64,000 bases of DNA from UBA970 sp049419605 (GTDB lineage: Bacteria > Bacillota_I > Bacilli_A > RFN20 > CAG-826): positions 49,780 to 113,779 of the forward strand of contig JBMSKF010000001.1 of NCBI GenBank assembly GCA_049419605.1, read 5' to 3'. The notes beneath the pieces were generated by a model. It was not told the DNA's origin. It worked only from the letters and a program-made list of their open reading frames with translations, and did not search any database. Each line of letters starts with the position of its first letter. The stretch's first letter is position 1. The translations under genes and the position numbers were made by a program. Below are positions 9,106-16,852 of the stretch, piece after piece.

Positions 9106-9134
9106 ATTATAATCATTGATGGAAGAAATGTAAA
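9106..9134 (-). promoter_or_regulatory. Sigma-A-type promoter of rnj
   Basis: TTTACA (9134-9129), a 17-nt spacer and TATAAT (9111-9106) on the minus strand. The predicted leader of about 45 nt ends in AAAGGAG, so this is a conventionally led gene in contrast to the neighbouring def and ylbF. Confidence 0.65.
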
Positions 9135-9144
9135 GGAATTACGG

Positions 9145-9690
9145 TTATAGGAGAATCGCGTTTGCTTTTTCTTTAAATGGATCTTTTTTATCTAAATAAT
9201 CATAAAAAAGGATACCATTTAAATGATCAATCTCATGTTGAAGAACGATTGCATCAAATCCCTCTGCTTGAATCACAATCTCTTTATTTTGAATCAAATC
9301 AAAAGCTTTAACTGTAATTTTATTTGCTCGATAAACATACCCTGGATGTTCTGAAGGCACAGACAAACAACCCTCGCCAGAGGATAAGGCAATTTGTTTA
9401 ACAGATTGAGCTACGATAACCGGATTCGCTAACATATATTCTGTCTTAATGTCACCTTTTTGATAACTGATTGCAGTTAAGCGTTTGCTAATTCCAACTT
9501 GTGGCGCTGCTAATCCAATGCCTTCTCGAATTTTATATTTTTCTGCATATGCCTTATCTTGGGAAAGATGAACATAATTTAAAAGATCTTTCAACAAATC
9601 TGTATCCTCTTTGGATAAGGGGAGAGGTACAGGGATTGCTCGTTTTCTTAATATTTCATGCGGATCTTGAACCACTTTAAGTCTTTTCAT
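9145..9690 (-). CDS. def: Peptide deformylase
   Basis: Removes the N-formyl group from nascent proteins. All three catalytic motifs are present: GIGLAAPQVG, EGCLS and HEIDHLNG (metal-binding Cys and two His). The protein has 181 aa; the insertions relative to the E. coli enzyme fit the type 2 deformylases of Bacillota. A GTG start at 9699 is possible, but the ATG at 9690 is preferred because a TGATAAAGT extended -10 ends 7 nt before it, so the GTG would lie within the promoter itself. Confidence 0.95.
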   Translation of the reverse strand: MKRLKVVQDPHEILRKRAIPVPLPLSKEDTDLLKDLLNYVHLSQDKAYAEKYKIREGIGLAAPQVGISKRLTAISYQKGDIKTEYMLANPVIVAQSVKQIALSSGEGCLSVPSEHPGYVYRANKITVKAFDLIQNKEIVIQAEGFDAIVLQHEIDHLNGILFYDYLDKKDPFKEKANAILL

Positions 9691-9697
9691 AGTTTTC

Positions 9698-9706
9698 ACT
9701 TTATCA
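9698..9706 (-). promoter_or_regulatory. Extended -10 promoter for leaderless def
   Basis: TGA plus TAAAGT, then 7 nt (GAAAACT) and the def ATG. It faces a near-identical element for ylbF 33 nt away. Confidence 0.65.
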
Positions 9707-9738
9707 TAATTTTCATTGATTCGGCATCGATTTAGTTG

Positions 9739-9747
9739 TGTTAAAGT
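9739..9747 (+). promoter_or_regulatory. Extended -10 promoter for leaderless ylbF
   Basis: TGT plus TAAAGT, then 6 nt and the ATG at 9754. An ATG at 9748 lies directly against the -10 and would be untranscribed or at the extreme 5' end, so 9754 is the better start. Confidence 0.65.
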
Positions 9748-9753
9748 ATGGAT

Positions 9754-10113
9754 ATGAGTTACGCAGAACTAATCACCCTTGCGCATCAATTGAAGGAAAC
9801 GTTGGAAGAAGACCATCGCGTAGTTTTATTGAATCAACTCGACCAACAACTCAATCAAAATCAAACCTTACTTGCCCTTAGTGAATCTTACCAACGTGCT
9901 CAAGCAAATTATCAAGCGATGTGGGAAAGTTATGGTGATGATAGTCCGCATTTATTAAGAGCGAGGGCTGAACTCCATCAAGTTAAATTACAAGTTGATT
10001 CCCATCCATTAGTTAGAGATTATTTAAAAACGTATGGTCAAGTAAGAGAAATATATCAAACAATACAACATAAAATTTTTGCCCCTTTCAAATCCCATCC
10101 ACCTGGTTGTTAA
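9754..10113 (+). CDS. ylbF: YlbF/YmcA-family regulator
   Basis: Small (119 aa) all-helical Gln/Glu-rich protein of the Com_YlbF family. In Bacillus, YlbF with YmcA and YaaT forms the Y-complex that directs RNase Y. Identification rests on the family pattern (HPLVRDYLKTYGQV near the C terminus) and on the ylbF-rsmD-coaD order shared with Bacillus. The partner subunits are not in this window. The stop lies 2 nt before rsmD. Confidence 0.8.
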   Translation: MSYAELITLAHQLKETLEEDHRVVLLNQLDQQLNQNQTLLALSESYQRAQANYQAMWESYGDDSPHLLRARAELHQVKLQVDSHPLVRDYLKTYGQVREIYQTIQHKIFAPFKSHPPGC

Positions 10114-10115
10114 TT

Positions 10116-10661
10116 ATGCTAAGAATTATCGGTGGCAAATTTCGTTCAAGGCTACTGGCTCAACCTCCATTAAATTTAACAAGACCCACCAAAGATCGAG
10201 TGAGAGAGGCTATTTTTTCTGCAATTGGAAATAAAGTTATCAATGCGGTGGTGCTCGATTTATTTGCCGGCTCCGGTGCTTATGGTTTTGAAGCAATCTC
10301 TAGAGGGGCAACTTCAGTCTATTTTAATGATTCTCATTCCGAAGCGATCAAAGTGATTGAAACCAATGCCGCTAACTTAAAAATTAATCAATATAAGATT
10401 ACACAGCTTGAAAGTATAAAATTTATTCAATTGGCTTCTGAAAATCAACTCCAATTTGATATCGTTTTTTTGGATCCTCCCTATGCATTTGAAGAGCTAC
10501 AAAATCTATTCAAACAACTTTTTACTTCAAACCTTCTCAAATCTAATGCGGTTGTAGTCTATGAATCTGAAAATAAAGTATGCAATTTCAACGATGACAC
10601 CATGAGGACAAAGACTTATAATTATGGAAGAACGTATGTTCATATAGGTTGGAAACAATAA
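10116..10661 (+). CDS. rsmD: 16S rRNA (guanine-966-N2)-methyltransferase
   Basis: SAM-dependent methyltransferase acting on G966 of 16S rRNA during 30S assembly. Motif I DLFAGSGAYGFEAISRG and the catalytic DPPY (VFLDPPYAFEEL) are present; 181 aa is the family length. The start is set at MLRIIGG (10116), 2 nt after the ylbF stop, rather than the in-frame TTG at 10107. The stop overlaps the coaD start (TAATG). Confidence 0.94.
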   Translation: MLRIIGGKFRSRLLAQPPLNLTRPTKDRVREAIFSAIGNKVINAVVLDLFAGSGAYGFEAISRGATSVYFNDSHSEAIKVIETNAANLKINQYKITQLESIKFIQLASENQLQFDIVFLDPPYAFEELQNLFKQLFTSNLLKSNAVVVYESENKVCNFNDDTMRTKTYNYGRTYVHIGWKQ

Positions 10662-11155
10662 TGAAAATTGCCATCTATCCTGGAAGTTTCGATCCCATTA
10701 CCAACGGCCATATTGATATTTTGAATCGCGCTTTGAAAATATTCGATCGTGTTATCTTACTATTAGCAGTCAATCCAAATAAACAAAGCACTTTTTCTTT
10801 AGCGGATAGAAAGTCAATGCTAATAGAGATTGCGAAATCATATGGTGCCGATCGCGTTATCGTCGATAGTACCGAAGGCTTAACGATCCGCTACGCCCAA
10901 TCTCAGTCCGCGATCGCTCTTGTAAGAGGATTGAGAACAGTTCCAGATTTTGAATATGAACATGATATCTTTTCTGGAAACCAATTAATTGATGCCAATA
11001 TTGAAATGGTCTTTTTTATGGCAAAGCAACCTCATCAAATTATTTCTTCAAGTCTTATAAAACAGCTATATATGAATAACGTCGATATTACCTCTCTAGT
11101 TCCTAAAGTAATCTTGCCATATTTTAAAAACTTAAAACTTAACGTAAAGCAATAA
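10661..11155 (+). CDS. coaD: Phosphopantetheine adenylyltransferase
   Basis: Fourth step of CoA synthesis: 4'-phosphopantetheine plus ATP to dephospho-CoA. The nucleotidyltransferase motif YPGSFDPITNGH starts at residue 5, and the ISSSLIK segment near the C terminus closes the active site; 164 aa is typical. The start overlaps the rsmD stop. Together with coaX about 44 kb away it covers two steps of the pathway. The 3' end overlaps convergent yfiH by 17 nt. Confidence 0.96.
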   Translation: MKIAIYPGSFDPITNGHIDILNRALKIFDRVILLLAVNPNKQSTFSLADRKSMLIEIAKSYGADRVIVDSTEGLTIRYAQSQSAIALVRGLRTVPDFEYEHDIFSGNQLIDANIEMVFFMAKQPHQIISSSLIKQLYMNNVDITSLVPKVILPYFKNLKLNVKQ

Positions 11156-11912
11156 ACGACACATGTCGACCTGTCTTTTGATCGCGATCAAAAGAAAAGA
11201 AATCTTGAGGGTTAGAATAAGTATCTAGATTACTCATTTTAATTGACCTTGGAGATAAACCAGCATCCACCAATTGTAAATAATTAAGTAATGGAATATC
11301 TAAATAATAATTGTCTCCAATTTTTTTTATCACTTCGGCTAATCTTGAATTTTGGTGAATCAAATCATTCGCTCTTTGAAAGGAGATGGGATGATGGGCG
11401 AAGTCTAATGAAGGCCCTAAAGTTGCTTGTAAATCATTTGGATTAATCTTCATTTCAACTCTTAGTTGATCGATCACTTTTTGACTAATTCCTTCAAGAC
11501 TTCCGGGTGTGCCAGCATGGATAACGGCAATGAAATCCATCTTATTATGACTAATAAAAACGGGTACACAATCTGCGTGAAAAATTCCAATTAGAATATT
11601 TTTTTCCGTGGTATATAGAGCATCGGCAGGAACGCCATCACTAAATTCATGGTTTCCCCTTCCAGCATCCTCTCGATGAACACGTTTAAGGATTGTACTA
11701 TGGGATTGATAGGTGAAAGCCATTTGCGAACGAGGGATATTAATCAAGTTTGAAAAAGTATCACGATTTTTTTCTACATTGAGCTTATAGTCTCCGGTAT
11801 GAAATGCTAAGTTAAAGCTGGTAAATTGACCTTTAGAATAACCACCATGTCGCATCGTGGTTCCTGCAATAAGGTTTGGTTGATTGATCGCGAACCAAAT
11901 TGATTTATTCAT
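11139..11912 (-). CDS. pgeF: Laccase-domain protein YfiH/PgeF
   Basis: DUF152/multicopper-polyphenol-oxidase family protein of 257 aa. Members cleave purine nucleosides or act in peptidoglycan quality control in other bacteria. The metal motifs HADCVPV and IHAG are visible, with the final conserved His earlier in the chain. An upstream TTG extends the frame, but the ATG at 11912 is chosen because a perfect TATAAT ends 6 nt before it. Which of the reported activities applies here is unknown. Confidence 0.85.
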   Translation of the reverse strand: MNKSIWFAINQPNLIAGTTMRHGGYSKGQFTSFNLAFHTGDYKLNVEKNRDTFSNLINIPRSQMAFTYQSHSTILKRVHREDAGRGNHEFSDGVPADALYTTEKNILIGIFHADCVPVFISHNKMDFIAVIHAGTPGSLEGISQKVIDQLRVEMKINPNDLQATLGPSLDFAHHPISFQRANDLIHQNSRLAEVIKKIGDNYYLDIPLLNYLQLVDAGLSPRSIKMSNLDTYSNPQDFFSFDRDQKTGRHVSFIALR

Positions 11913-11918
11913 AAAATT

Positions 11919-11924
11919 ATTATA
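11919..11924 (-). promoter_or_regulatory. -10 element of leaderless yfiH, abutting the upstream terminator
   Basis: TATAAT followed by 6 nt (AATTTT) and the ATG. The T-run of the preceding gene's terminator ends one base before this hexamer, so the end of one transcription unit and the start of the next are fused. Confidence 0.65.
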
Positions 11925-11956
11925 CAAAAAAACGTTCCCTTTCGGAAACGTTTTGA
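11925..11956 (-). terminator. Rho-independent terminator of the thioredoxin-fold gene
   Basis: Minus-strand hairpin of about 10 bp (AAAACGTTTCC with GGAACGTTTT, one bulge) with a loop of about 4, followed by seven T. It is 23 nt after the stop codon of the gene at 11979-12767. Confidence 0.75.
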
Positions 11957-11978
11957 AGTTAAATTAGTGAATGTCGAA

Positions 11979-12767
11979 TTAATTTAATTCGAATTGATTA
12001 CGGTGCATCCATGCATCCGAAAGTGTCACTGCTTTGTCGTATAAGTTGGCACCTGGAATGGAAATGAGTAATTCAGAAATGCCTTCTTCAGGACTATTTT
12101 CAGATAAGTCATACATGATAACGGTTGGGGTGGAAATTGCATTCTTTTCACCGCTTTCAAGTGATTCAATTTGGGTTTCATTGATTTGTCCATTAACTTT
12201 ATAAGCGGAGTTTCTTGCAACTTCAGCAGTTCTTTCTAAGAAATCAGTATTTCTCAAAAGGAAACGTTCAAAAGGAGTGGTGGTGTCATCTTCGGGGAAA
12301 TCATAGGTTTCATCAATAAAAATAGTGTAGAACTTAAAAGTACCAAATTGTTCTTTAGTGACTGGAGTTATGGATTCCGCTTCTTGGGTTCCATAATAGC
12401 GGGATGTATTTTCTAAAATTTCTTTAAATCCTGGTTGAGCATCTTTGCAGAATTGGCAGTCTTTTTGAACAAAGACAAGCATAAATTTTTCACCAAATTC
12501 ATCGGAATTATCCATCATTGCATCAATGAGCTTTTGGGCATCAGAGTTTTCTTCGCCTTCAAGTTTCTTTTGGTAATTACGATAATAACTTTCTGGGCTA
12601 TTAATGCTTTCAGCTATGCCATTCACCCATTCTGTAATGGTTGGGATGGAGAAAATAATCGCAAAAATGGTTCCTACGATTAATAAGGGTTGGACCCAAG
12701 CGGTTTCCTTGATCCAATTCCAAATCCCCCCAAAAATCTTTCCAAAAAACATTCCAATTGGTTTCAT
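11979..12767 (-). CDS. Membrane-anchored thioredoxin-fold protein
   Basis: A 262-aa protein with one predicted transmembrane helix at about residues 24-45 and an outward C-terminal domain. The domain begins KFMLVFVQKDCQFCKDA, giving a CQFC redox motif after a beta strand, and later has STPTVIMYD, matching the cis-proline loop of thioredoxins; a long insertion separates the two. It probably handles disulfides or thiols outside the membrane. The ribosome-binding site GGAGGATATCAA is strong. It is a single-gene unit with its own terminator. No close named family was recognised. Confidence 0.7.
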   Translation of the reverse strand: MKPIGMFFGKIFGGIWNWIKETAWVQPLLIVGTIFAIIFSIPTITEWVNGIAESINSPESYYRNYQKKLEGEENSDAQKLIDAMMDNSDEFGEKFMLVFVQKDCQFCKDAQPGFKEILENTSRYYGTQEAESITPVTKEQFGTFKFYTIFIDETYDFPEDDTTTPFERFLLRNTDFLERTAEVARNSAYKVNGQINETQIESLESGEKNAISTPTVIMYDLSENSPEEGISELLISIPGANLYDKAVTLSDAWMHRNQFELN

Positions 12768-12868
12768 TTGATATCCTCCAGCTAATCACGAATAGCACGT
12801 TAATCTTATCAAATAGTTTGATTATCTTCAATATAAATCACCCATAAGCTAATTTTAATAAAATAAGG

Positions 12869-12874
12869 TATAAT
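12869..12874 (+). promoter_or_regulatory. -10 element of yitT
   Basis: TATAAT, about 26 nt before the ATG; the leader carries AAGGCGGTG as ribosome-binding site. No clear -35. Confidence 0.5.
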
Positions 12875-12900
12875 TTCATCGGTTTATAAGGCGGTGCAAT

Positions 12901-13881
12901 ATGAGCAATTTATTTCAAAAAGTACAATCATGGCTTAATATCAATCCAAAACTTAAAAATATTCTTGAGAATGTTTTAATTTTTCTTGTCTCAAGTATAT
13001 CCTCATTATTAGCAGCCTATGTTTTTAGATCATTTATAGTTCCAGCAGGTAACCCAATCCCTACGCCTTTAATTACAGGTGGCGTCTCAGGTGTTTCTCA
13101 AATATTTAATCGATTATTTGATGTGCTAAACCTATTTAATCAAATTGAGAATCGAAGTATGCAAGCGATTTTATATTTTATTTTTAACATTCCCATTTTT
13201 ATTCTTGCATATACTAAAATCGGTAAACGCTTTGCGATATTTTCATTTATTAATGTTATTACAACATCTCTTTTTATTGAAATTATTCCTCACGAATGGA
13301 CTCAGTTAGTCACCATTGCTGATGATTTACTTTCTCGTGCGATCATTGCTGGATTCATTCAAGGCATTGCCAGTTCATTAGCCTATCTCATGGATATTTC
13401 AAGTGGCGGTATGGATGTCATTACGGTATATTTCGCGAATGTAAAATCAACTTCAGTCGGTAAATATGCCTTTGCAATCAACGTCACCATCTATTTCTTT
13501 TTTACATTGCTTTATTTATTAAATACTGACTCAACAACGGGCGCATTGAATGCAGTTATTTTTTCTGTCATTTATTCATTTACAACGGCAAGAGTCGTCG
13601 ATGCAATCAATATCCGCAATAAAAAAACCCAACTACAAATCATTACATCAAGAACTGATTTACCAAAAATTTTAATGGAAAAATTTTTTCATGGATGTAC
13701 GGTTGTTCAAGCTAAAGGTGGGTACACGAATTCCATAAAATATATTGTTTATATGGTGGTGTCTAGTCGCGAAGTTGCAAGTGTTGTTCGTTATATTCGT
13801 CAGGTTGACCCAGAATCCTTTATTGATGAATCCCCATCCCATCAGGTGTATGGTAAATTCTTTATTAAACCGATTAAATAA
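12901..13881 (+). CDS. YitT-family membrane protein (DUF161 and DUF2179)
   Basis: Integral membrane protein of 326 aa. The N-terminal two thirds hold about five hydrophobic helices of the YitT_membrane (DUF161) family, with glycine-rich TPLITGGVSGVSQ and SSGGMDVITVY motifs; the last 80 residues (from TQLQIITSR) are a cytoplasmic DUF2179 domain ending in SHQVYGKFF. Family members are common in Bacillota and their transport substrate is not established. It faces the GDPD gene, with 4 nt between the stops and no visible terminator. Confidence 0.88.
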   Translation: MSNLFQKVQSWLNINPKLKNILENVLIFLVSSISSLLAAYVFRSFIVPAGNPIPTPLITGGVSGVSQIFNRLFDVLNLFNQIENRSMQAILYFIFNIPIFILAYTKIGKRFAIFSFINVITTSLFIEIIPHEWTQLVTIADDLLSRAIIAGFIQGIASSLAYLMDISSGGMDVITVYFANVKSTSVGKYAFAINVTIYFFFTLLYLLNTDSTTGALNAVIFSVIYSFTTARVVDAINIRNKKTQLQIITSRTDLPKILMEKFFHGCTVVQAKGGYTNSIKYIVYMVVSSREVASVVRYIRQVDPESFIDESPSHQVYGKFFIKPIK

Positions 13882-13885
13882 ATTA

Positions 13886-14908
13886 CTAGTAACTATTCAG
13901 CACGGCTTGAAGAAGAGATGGACGATCGGTCATGATGCCATCAACCCCTTTTTCGATTAATGTACGCATTGTCAACTCATCATTAATGGTCCAGTAATGG
14001 ACTGCAATATTATGCATGTGAGCAGTGTCAATTAATAATTTCGTCGTTAAGGAAAGTCCAAGTTGCTCAGTTGGAAGTTGAAATGCTGCAACTGGTTCTT
14101 GATAAAAAGCACTTGTAAGAGTTGTTTGCATAATAAAAAAAGATAAAACACCATTAAATTCAGGCGAAAACATAAGCTGCTTATGAGTGGTAGTTTTTAA
14201 CTGATTTAAAACGTCATAAACTTCTTGATGAAAACTTGCCAAGATCATTCTTTGATATGTGTGAAATTCTTCATTCAATGTATCCATTAGTTCAATGACT
14301 TTAGCTAATGCATTTAAGCCGACTTCTCCGGTTTGTTTGATTTCCACGTTAATCAAATTATGAGGAAATAGAGTGATTAATTCCTCTAATGTTGATACCA
14401 AAAATTTTGTTGGATGTCTTGGTTCAATTCCCTCAGGGTATTGAATATCTAGAGGAGAAACTTCTTCACCAAGATAATTGGTGTATTTATTAAAGGTGTT
14501 TGTGATGTTGTAACCATTGGCACCTGAAATTGGATTATCAAATCCAAAATCAATTTCATTTTCTACAAGGTCGGAGTAGTTCGTTTCAATAATGTCGGCA
14601 TTTACTAGATTTGTTTTTTGGTCAAGAGAACGATCATGCGAAAGGATAATGACCCCGTCTTTAGTAAGATTGACATCCGTTTCAAGCATCACTGCAGGGT
14701 TTAAACTATAGGCATGATAGTACGCTTCTAGGGTATTATCAGGAAATTCTTGATTGCCTCCACCATGGGCAATTAATAATGGTAATTCACCCTTACCTAC
14801 TCTAAGTGGGTTCTCTCCTTGAAAATTTTGAGGTCTTGGATAAACTGCTATAAATCCAAATATAAGAATCAAAGAACCAAAAATTTGTCTTTTTTTTAAT
14901 TTTTTCAT
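13886..14908 (-). CDS. Membrane-anchored glycerophosphodiester phosphodiesterase
   Basis: Hydrolyses glycerophosphodiesters to glycerol 3-phosphate and an alcohol. A Lys-rich N terminus and one hydrophobic helix (about residues 9-23) serve as signal anchor, then the GDPD catalytic motifs follow: IAHGGGNQEFPDNTLEAY (first catalytic His), LETDVNLTKDG and SHDRSLD (second His); VEIKQTGE supplies a further metal ligand. At 340 aa it has an insertion of about 60 residues after the second motif. The start codon is 10 nt from the 3' end of tRNA-Ser(CGA), and the gene probably depends on the tRNA promoter. Confidence 0.9.
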   Translation of the reverse strand: MKKLKKRQIFGSLILIFGFIAVYPRPQNFQGENPLRVGKGELPLLIAHGGGNQEFPDNTLEAYYHAYSLNPAVMLETDVNLTKDGVIILSHDRSLDQKTNLVNADIIETNYSDLVENEIDFGFDNPISGANGYNITNTFNKYTNYLGEEVSPLDIQYPEGIEPRHPTKFLVSTLEELITLFPHNLINVEIKQTGEVGLNALAKVIELMDTLNEEFHTYQRMILASFHQEVYDVLNQLKTTTHKQLMFSPEFNGVLSFFIMQTTLTSAFYQEPVAAFQLPTEQLGLSLTTKLLIDTAHMHNIAVHYWTINDELTMRTLIEKGVDGIMTDRPSLLQAVLNSY

Positions 14909-14918
14909 AAATTTTCCC

Positions 14919-15010
14919 TGGCGGAGAAAGAGGGATTTGAACCCTCGCGAGACTTGCGCCTCCTATCAGTTTTCGAAACTGACCCCTTCAGCCACTTGGG
15001 TATTTCTCCG
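14919..15010 (-). tRNA. tRNA-Ser(CGA)
   Basis: Class II tRNA of 92 nt with encoded CCA. The acceptor and T arms are identical to tRNA-Ser(GGA) upstream; the anticodon stem TCAGT/ACTGA encloses CGA, which reads UCG. TATAAT lies at 15024-15019, about 9 nt upstream. Confidence 0.96.
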
Positions 15011-15070
15011 TGAGGAGAATTATACACGAAATCATTGTTTTTTTCATTGGTTCCATTCCTTGAAAATAGA

Positions 15071-15099
15071 TTGTTAGGTTGTTGTGGTAAAGGTATAAT
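15071..15099 (+). promoter_or_regulatory. Consensus promoter for a leaderless mRNA (GGDEF-EAL-like gene)
   Basis: TTGTTA (15071-15076), a spacer of exactly 17 nt and TATAAT (15094-15099), followed by 7 nt and the ATG at 15107. No Shine-Dalgarno sequence fits between them. This is the clearest leaderless arrangement in the window. Confidence 0.75.
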
Positions 15100-15106
15100 T
15101 TGATAG

Positions 15107-16852
15107 ATGAAATTAAACACTTTTACGCTATCTCCAATTCTTGAAAACCCTACGCTAGCGATTGTAACAGGGATCTTTTTAGTTATCGCCTTCTTCTCAA
15201 CGATTTTCTTCTTTATCGTTTTTAATAATCAATATAAAAAACATCAACTTGCAATCCAACAGAGAATTCACCACTATCTTGTGTATCGAATCAATTTAAA
15301 ACTTGATGTTGTCTATGAATTTGATCCCAAACATCCGGGAAAAGAAAAAATTATTCAACTCAGTCAATTTTTAAAAAAATTTACTGCGGTTGAGTCTGAA
15401 AAAATTTATCAATGGTGGGAAAAACTCCTTACCGCTAAGCTTGATACAAGTTGGATATTAACTTCTAAATCAGCTAAAAAAAAGATATATAATCAAATCA
15501 TTTTTGAGGTTGTAAAAATTGATGAAATTAAACAAACCATTCATCTTCATCAATACGGACTCAAGTATTTAAAACCCAATCCTAAAAAAGCAATTTTAAA
15601 ATCGCTCGTGATTAGTTCTCAACAAGCACTGGATGTCATTAAAAAGTTACCGACAAAAAATGGTGCATTGATTTCAATCTTTATGATGTTTCCTCGTTCT
15701 GGTTTGGATGAACAATTTAAATATTTTTATTTGTCGCAAATAAAGGAAAAGTTGATTCCTTACCTCTCCATTAACACATTATTAATTGATTCAGCCAATG
15801 ACATTTTAGTTTTAGTGACCAAAGCTGCTGAAACTTATGAATATATGCAAATTGCTCAAGGGCTCTACCAAGTTATTTCTCAGTATGTTGAAGTGAATGC
15901 TCTTGAAGCATTGATTAAATTCAACGTGGCGATTATTGAACACAAACATTTCCCAAATGACTTCCGTACATTAATGCGCAAGAGTCGTGAACTCAATCAA
16001 CTGATGATTAAAAGAAAATTATCAATTCTCCCATACGAAACCAATCAACCCATTGTTCAGGCATTAGAAACCAATGAATCATTATTTGTTGAAGATGTTT
16101 ATCATCAACTAAAATTTTCCTTAAATTTTAGACCACTCATTCTTCCAAATGATTTAAAAGTATTTGGGCAACAAGTAATGATTCAAACCCAAATCCAATC
16201 CCCATTAACAACCTTAGAATTACTTCAAGATGCAAATGATTTAATGACGTATACCAAAGATTTTTACCGCCGTTATCTTTATTTGATTGGTCAAGTAGTC
16301 TTACCTTCCCTAGAACAAAAGATTTTAGTTCCGTTTTCATTAGTGATTAAACCGAATGAATATATCAATGAAATTAAAAATCTACCCAATGCCCAAAATA
16401 TAGTTCTCATATTGGATGAGGTTGAAGTTAAAGAATTTGCAGCCACAGAGGTTTCGTTAAAAGCATGGGCGGAACCTTTACAGAGACAAGGTATCAAATT
16501 TGCACTCGCAATTGATGATGCCATTACTAATTTACCTGATGAAATTTATCAATACTTTCAGTATTATTTTTTAAATTATAAACGTATCGTCAATGTAGAA
16601 AATTCGCAAAAAACTTCGATTCAATTAAAATTAATATTTCAAAACTTAAGTAAATTTAATAAGCCATTTGTGATCACTGATTTACTTTCCGAAGGTAGTT
16701 TAGAATTACTACCATTAAAGCATGTTAAAATCATGAGTGCAGATTGGATCATGGGATATCAAACAAGTCCAGATCAACCAAGCAAGCGTAGTTATTCTAA
16801 ACTTAAAAATTTAATTTCTAAACAGGAGCAATACTATGGAAAAACCAATTAA
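15107..16852 (+). CDS. Membrane protein with degenerate GGDEF-EAL-like tandem domains
   Basis: A 581-aa protein with one N-terminal transmembrane helix (about 17-40). By pattern, residues 185-305 resemble a GGDEF domain in which the signature is replaced by SANDI (229-233) before the hydrophobic strand LVLVT. Residues 330-560 resemble an EAL domain: ALAIDDAITNL (466-476) matches the family's ALDDFG strand, SEGSLELL (528-535) its EGVE motif, and WIMGYQTSPDQP (547-558) its QGY...P end. The EAL motif itself and the Asn-rich metal motif are not recognisable, so synthesis or hydrolysis of c-di-GMP is not expected; binding or scaffolding is possible. It overlaps proS by 17 nt. Assignment rests on pattern, not on alignment. 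Confidence 0.55.
   Translation: MKLNTFTLSPILENPTLAIVTGIFLVIAFFSTIFFFIVFNNQYKKHQLAIQQRIHHYLVYRINLKLDVVYEFDPKHPGKEKIIQLSQFLKKFTAVESEKIYQWWEKLLTAKLDTSWILTSKSAKKKIYNQIIFEVVKIDEIKQTIHLHQYGLKYLKPNPKKAILKSLVISSQQALDVIKKLPTKNGALISIFMMFPRSGLDEQFKYFYLSQIKEKLIPYLSINTLLIDSANDILVLVTKAAETYEYMQIAQGLYQVISQYVEVNALEALIKFNVAIIEHKHFPNDFRTLMRKSRELNQLMIKRKLSILPYETNQPIVQALETNESLFVEDVYHQLKFSLNFRPLILPNDLKVFGQQVMIQTQIQSPLTTLELLQDANDLMTYTKDFYRRYLYLIGQVVLPSLEQKILVPFSLVIKPNEYINEIKNLPNAQNIVLILDEVEVKEFAATEVSLKAWAEPLQRQGIKFALAIDDAITNLPDEIYQYFQYYFLNYKRIVNVENSQKTSIQLKLIFQNLSKFNKPFVITDLLSEGSLELLPLKHVKIMSADWIMGYQTSPDQPSKRSYSKLKNLISKQEQYYGKTN

Noticed and set aside
14905..15120. Small minus-strand open frame over 14.9-15.1 kb
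   Set aside because: It is a translation of tRNA-Ser(CGA) and its flanks, with the same tRNA-derived peptide as upstream of the ZIP gene.
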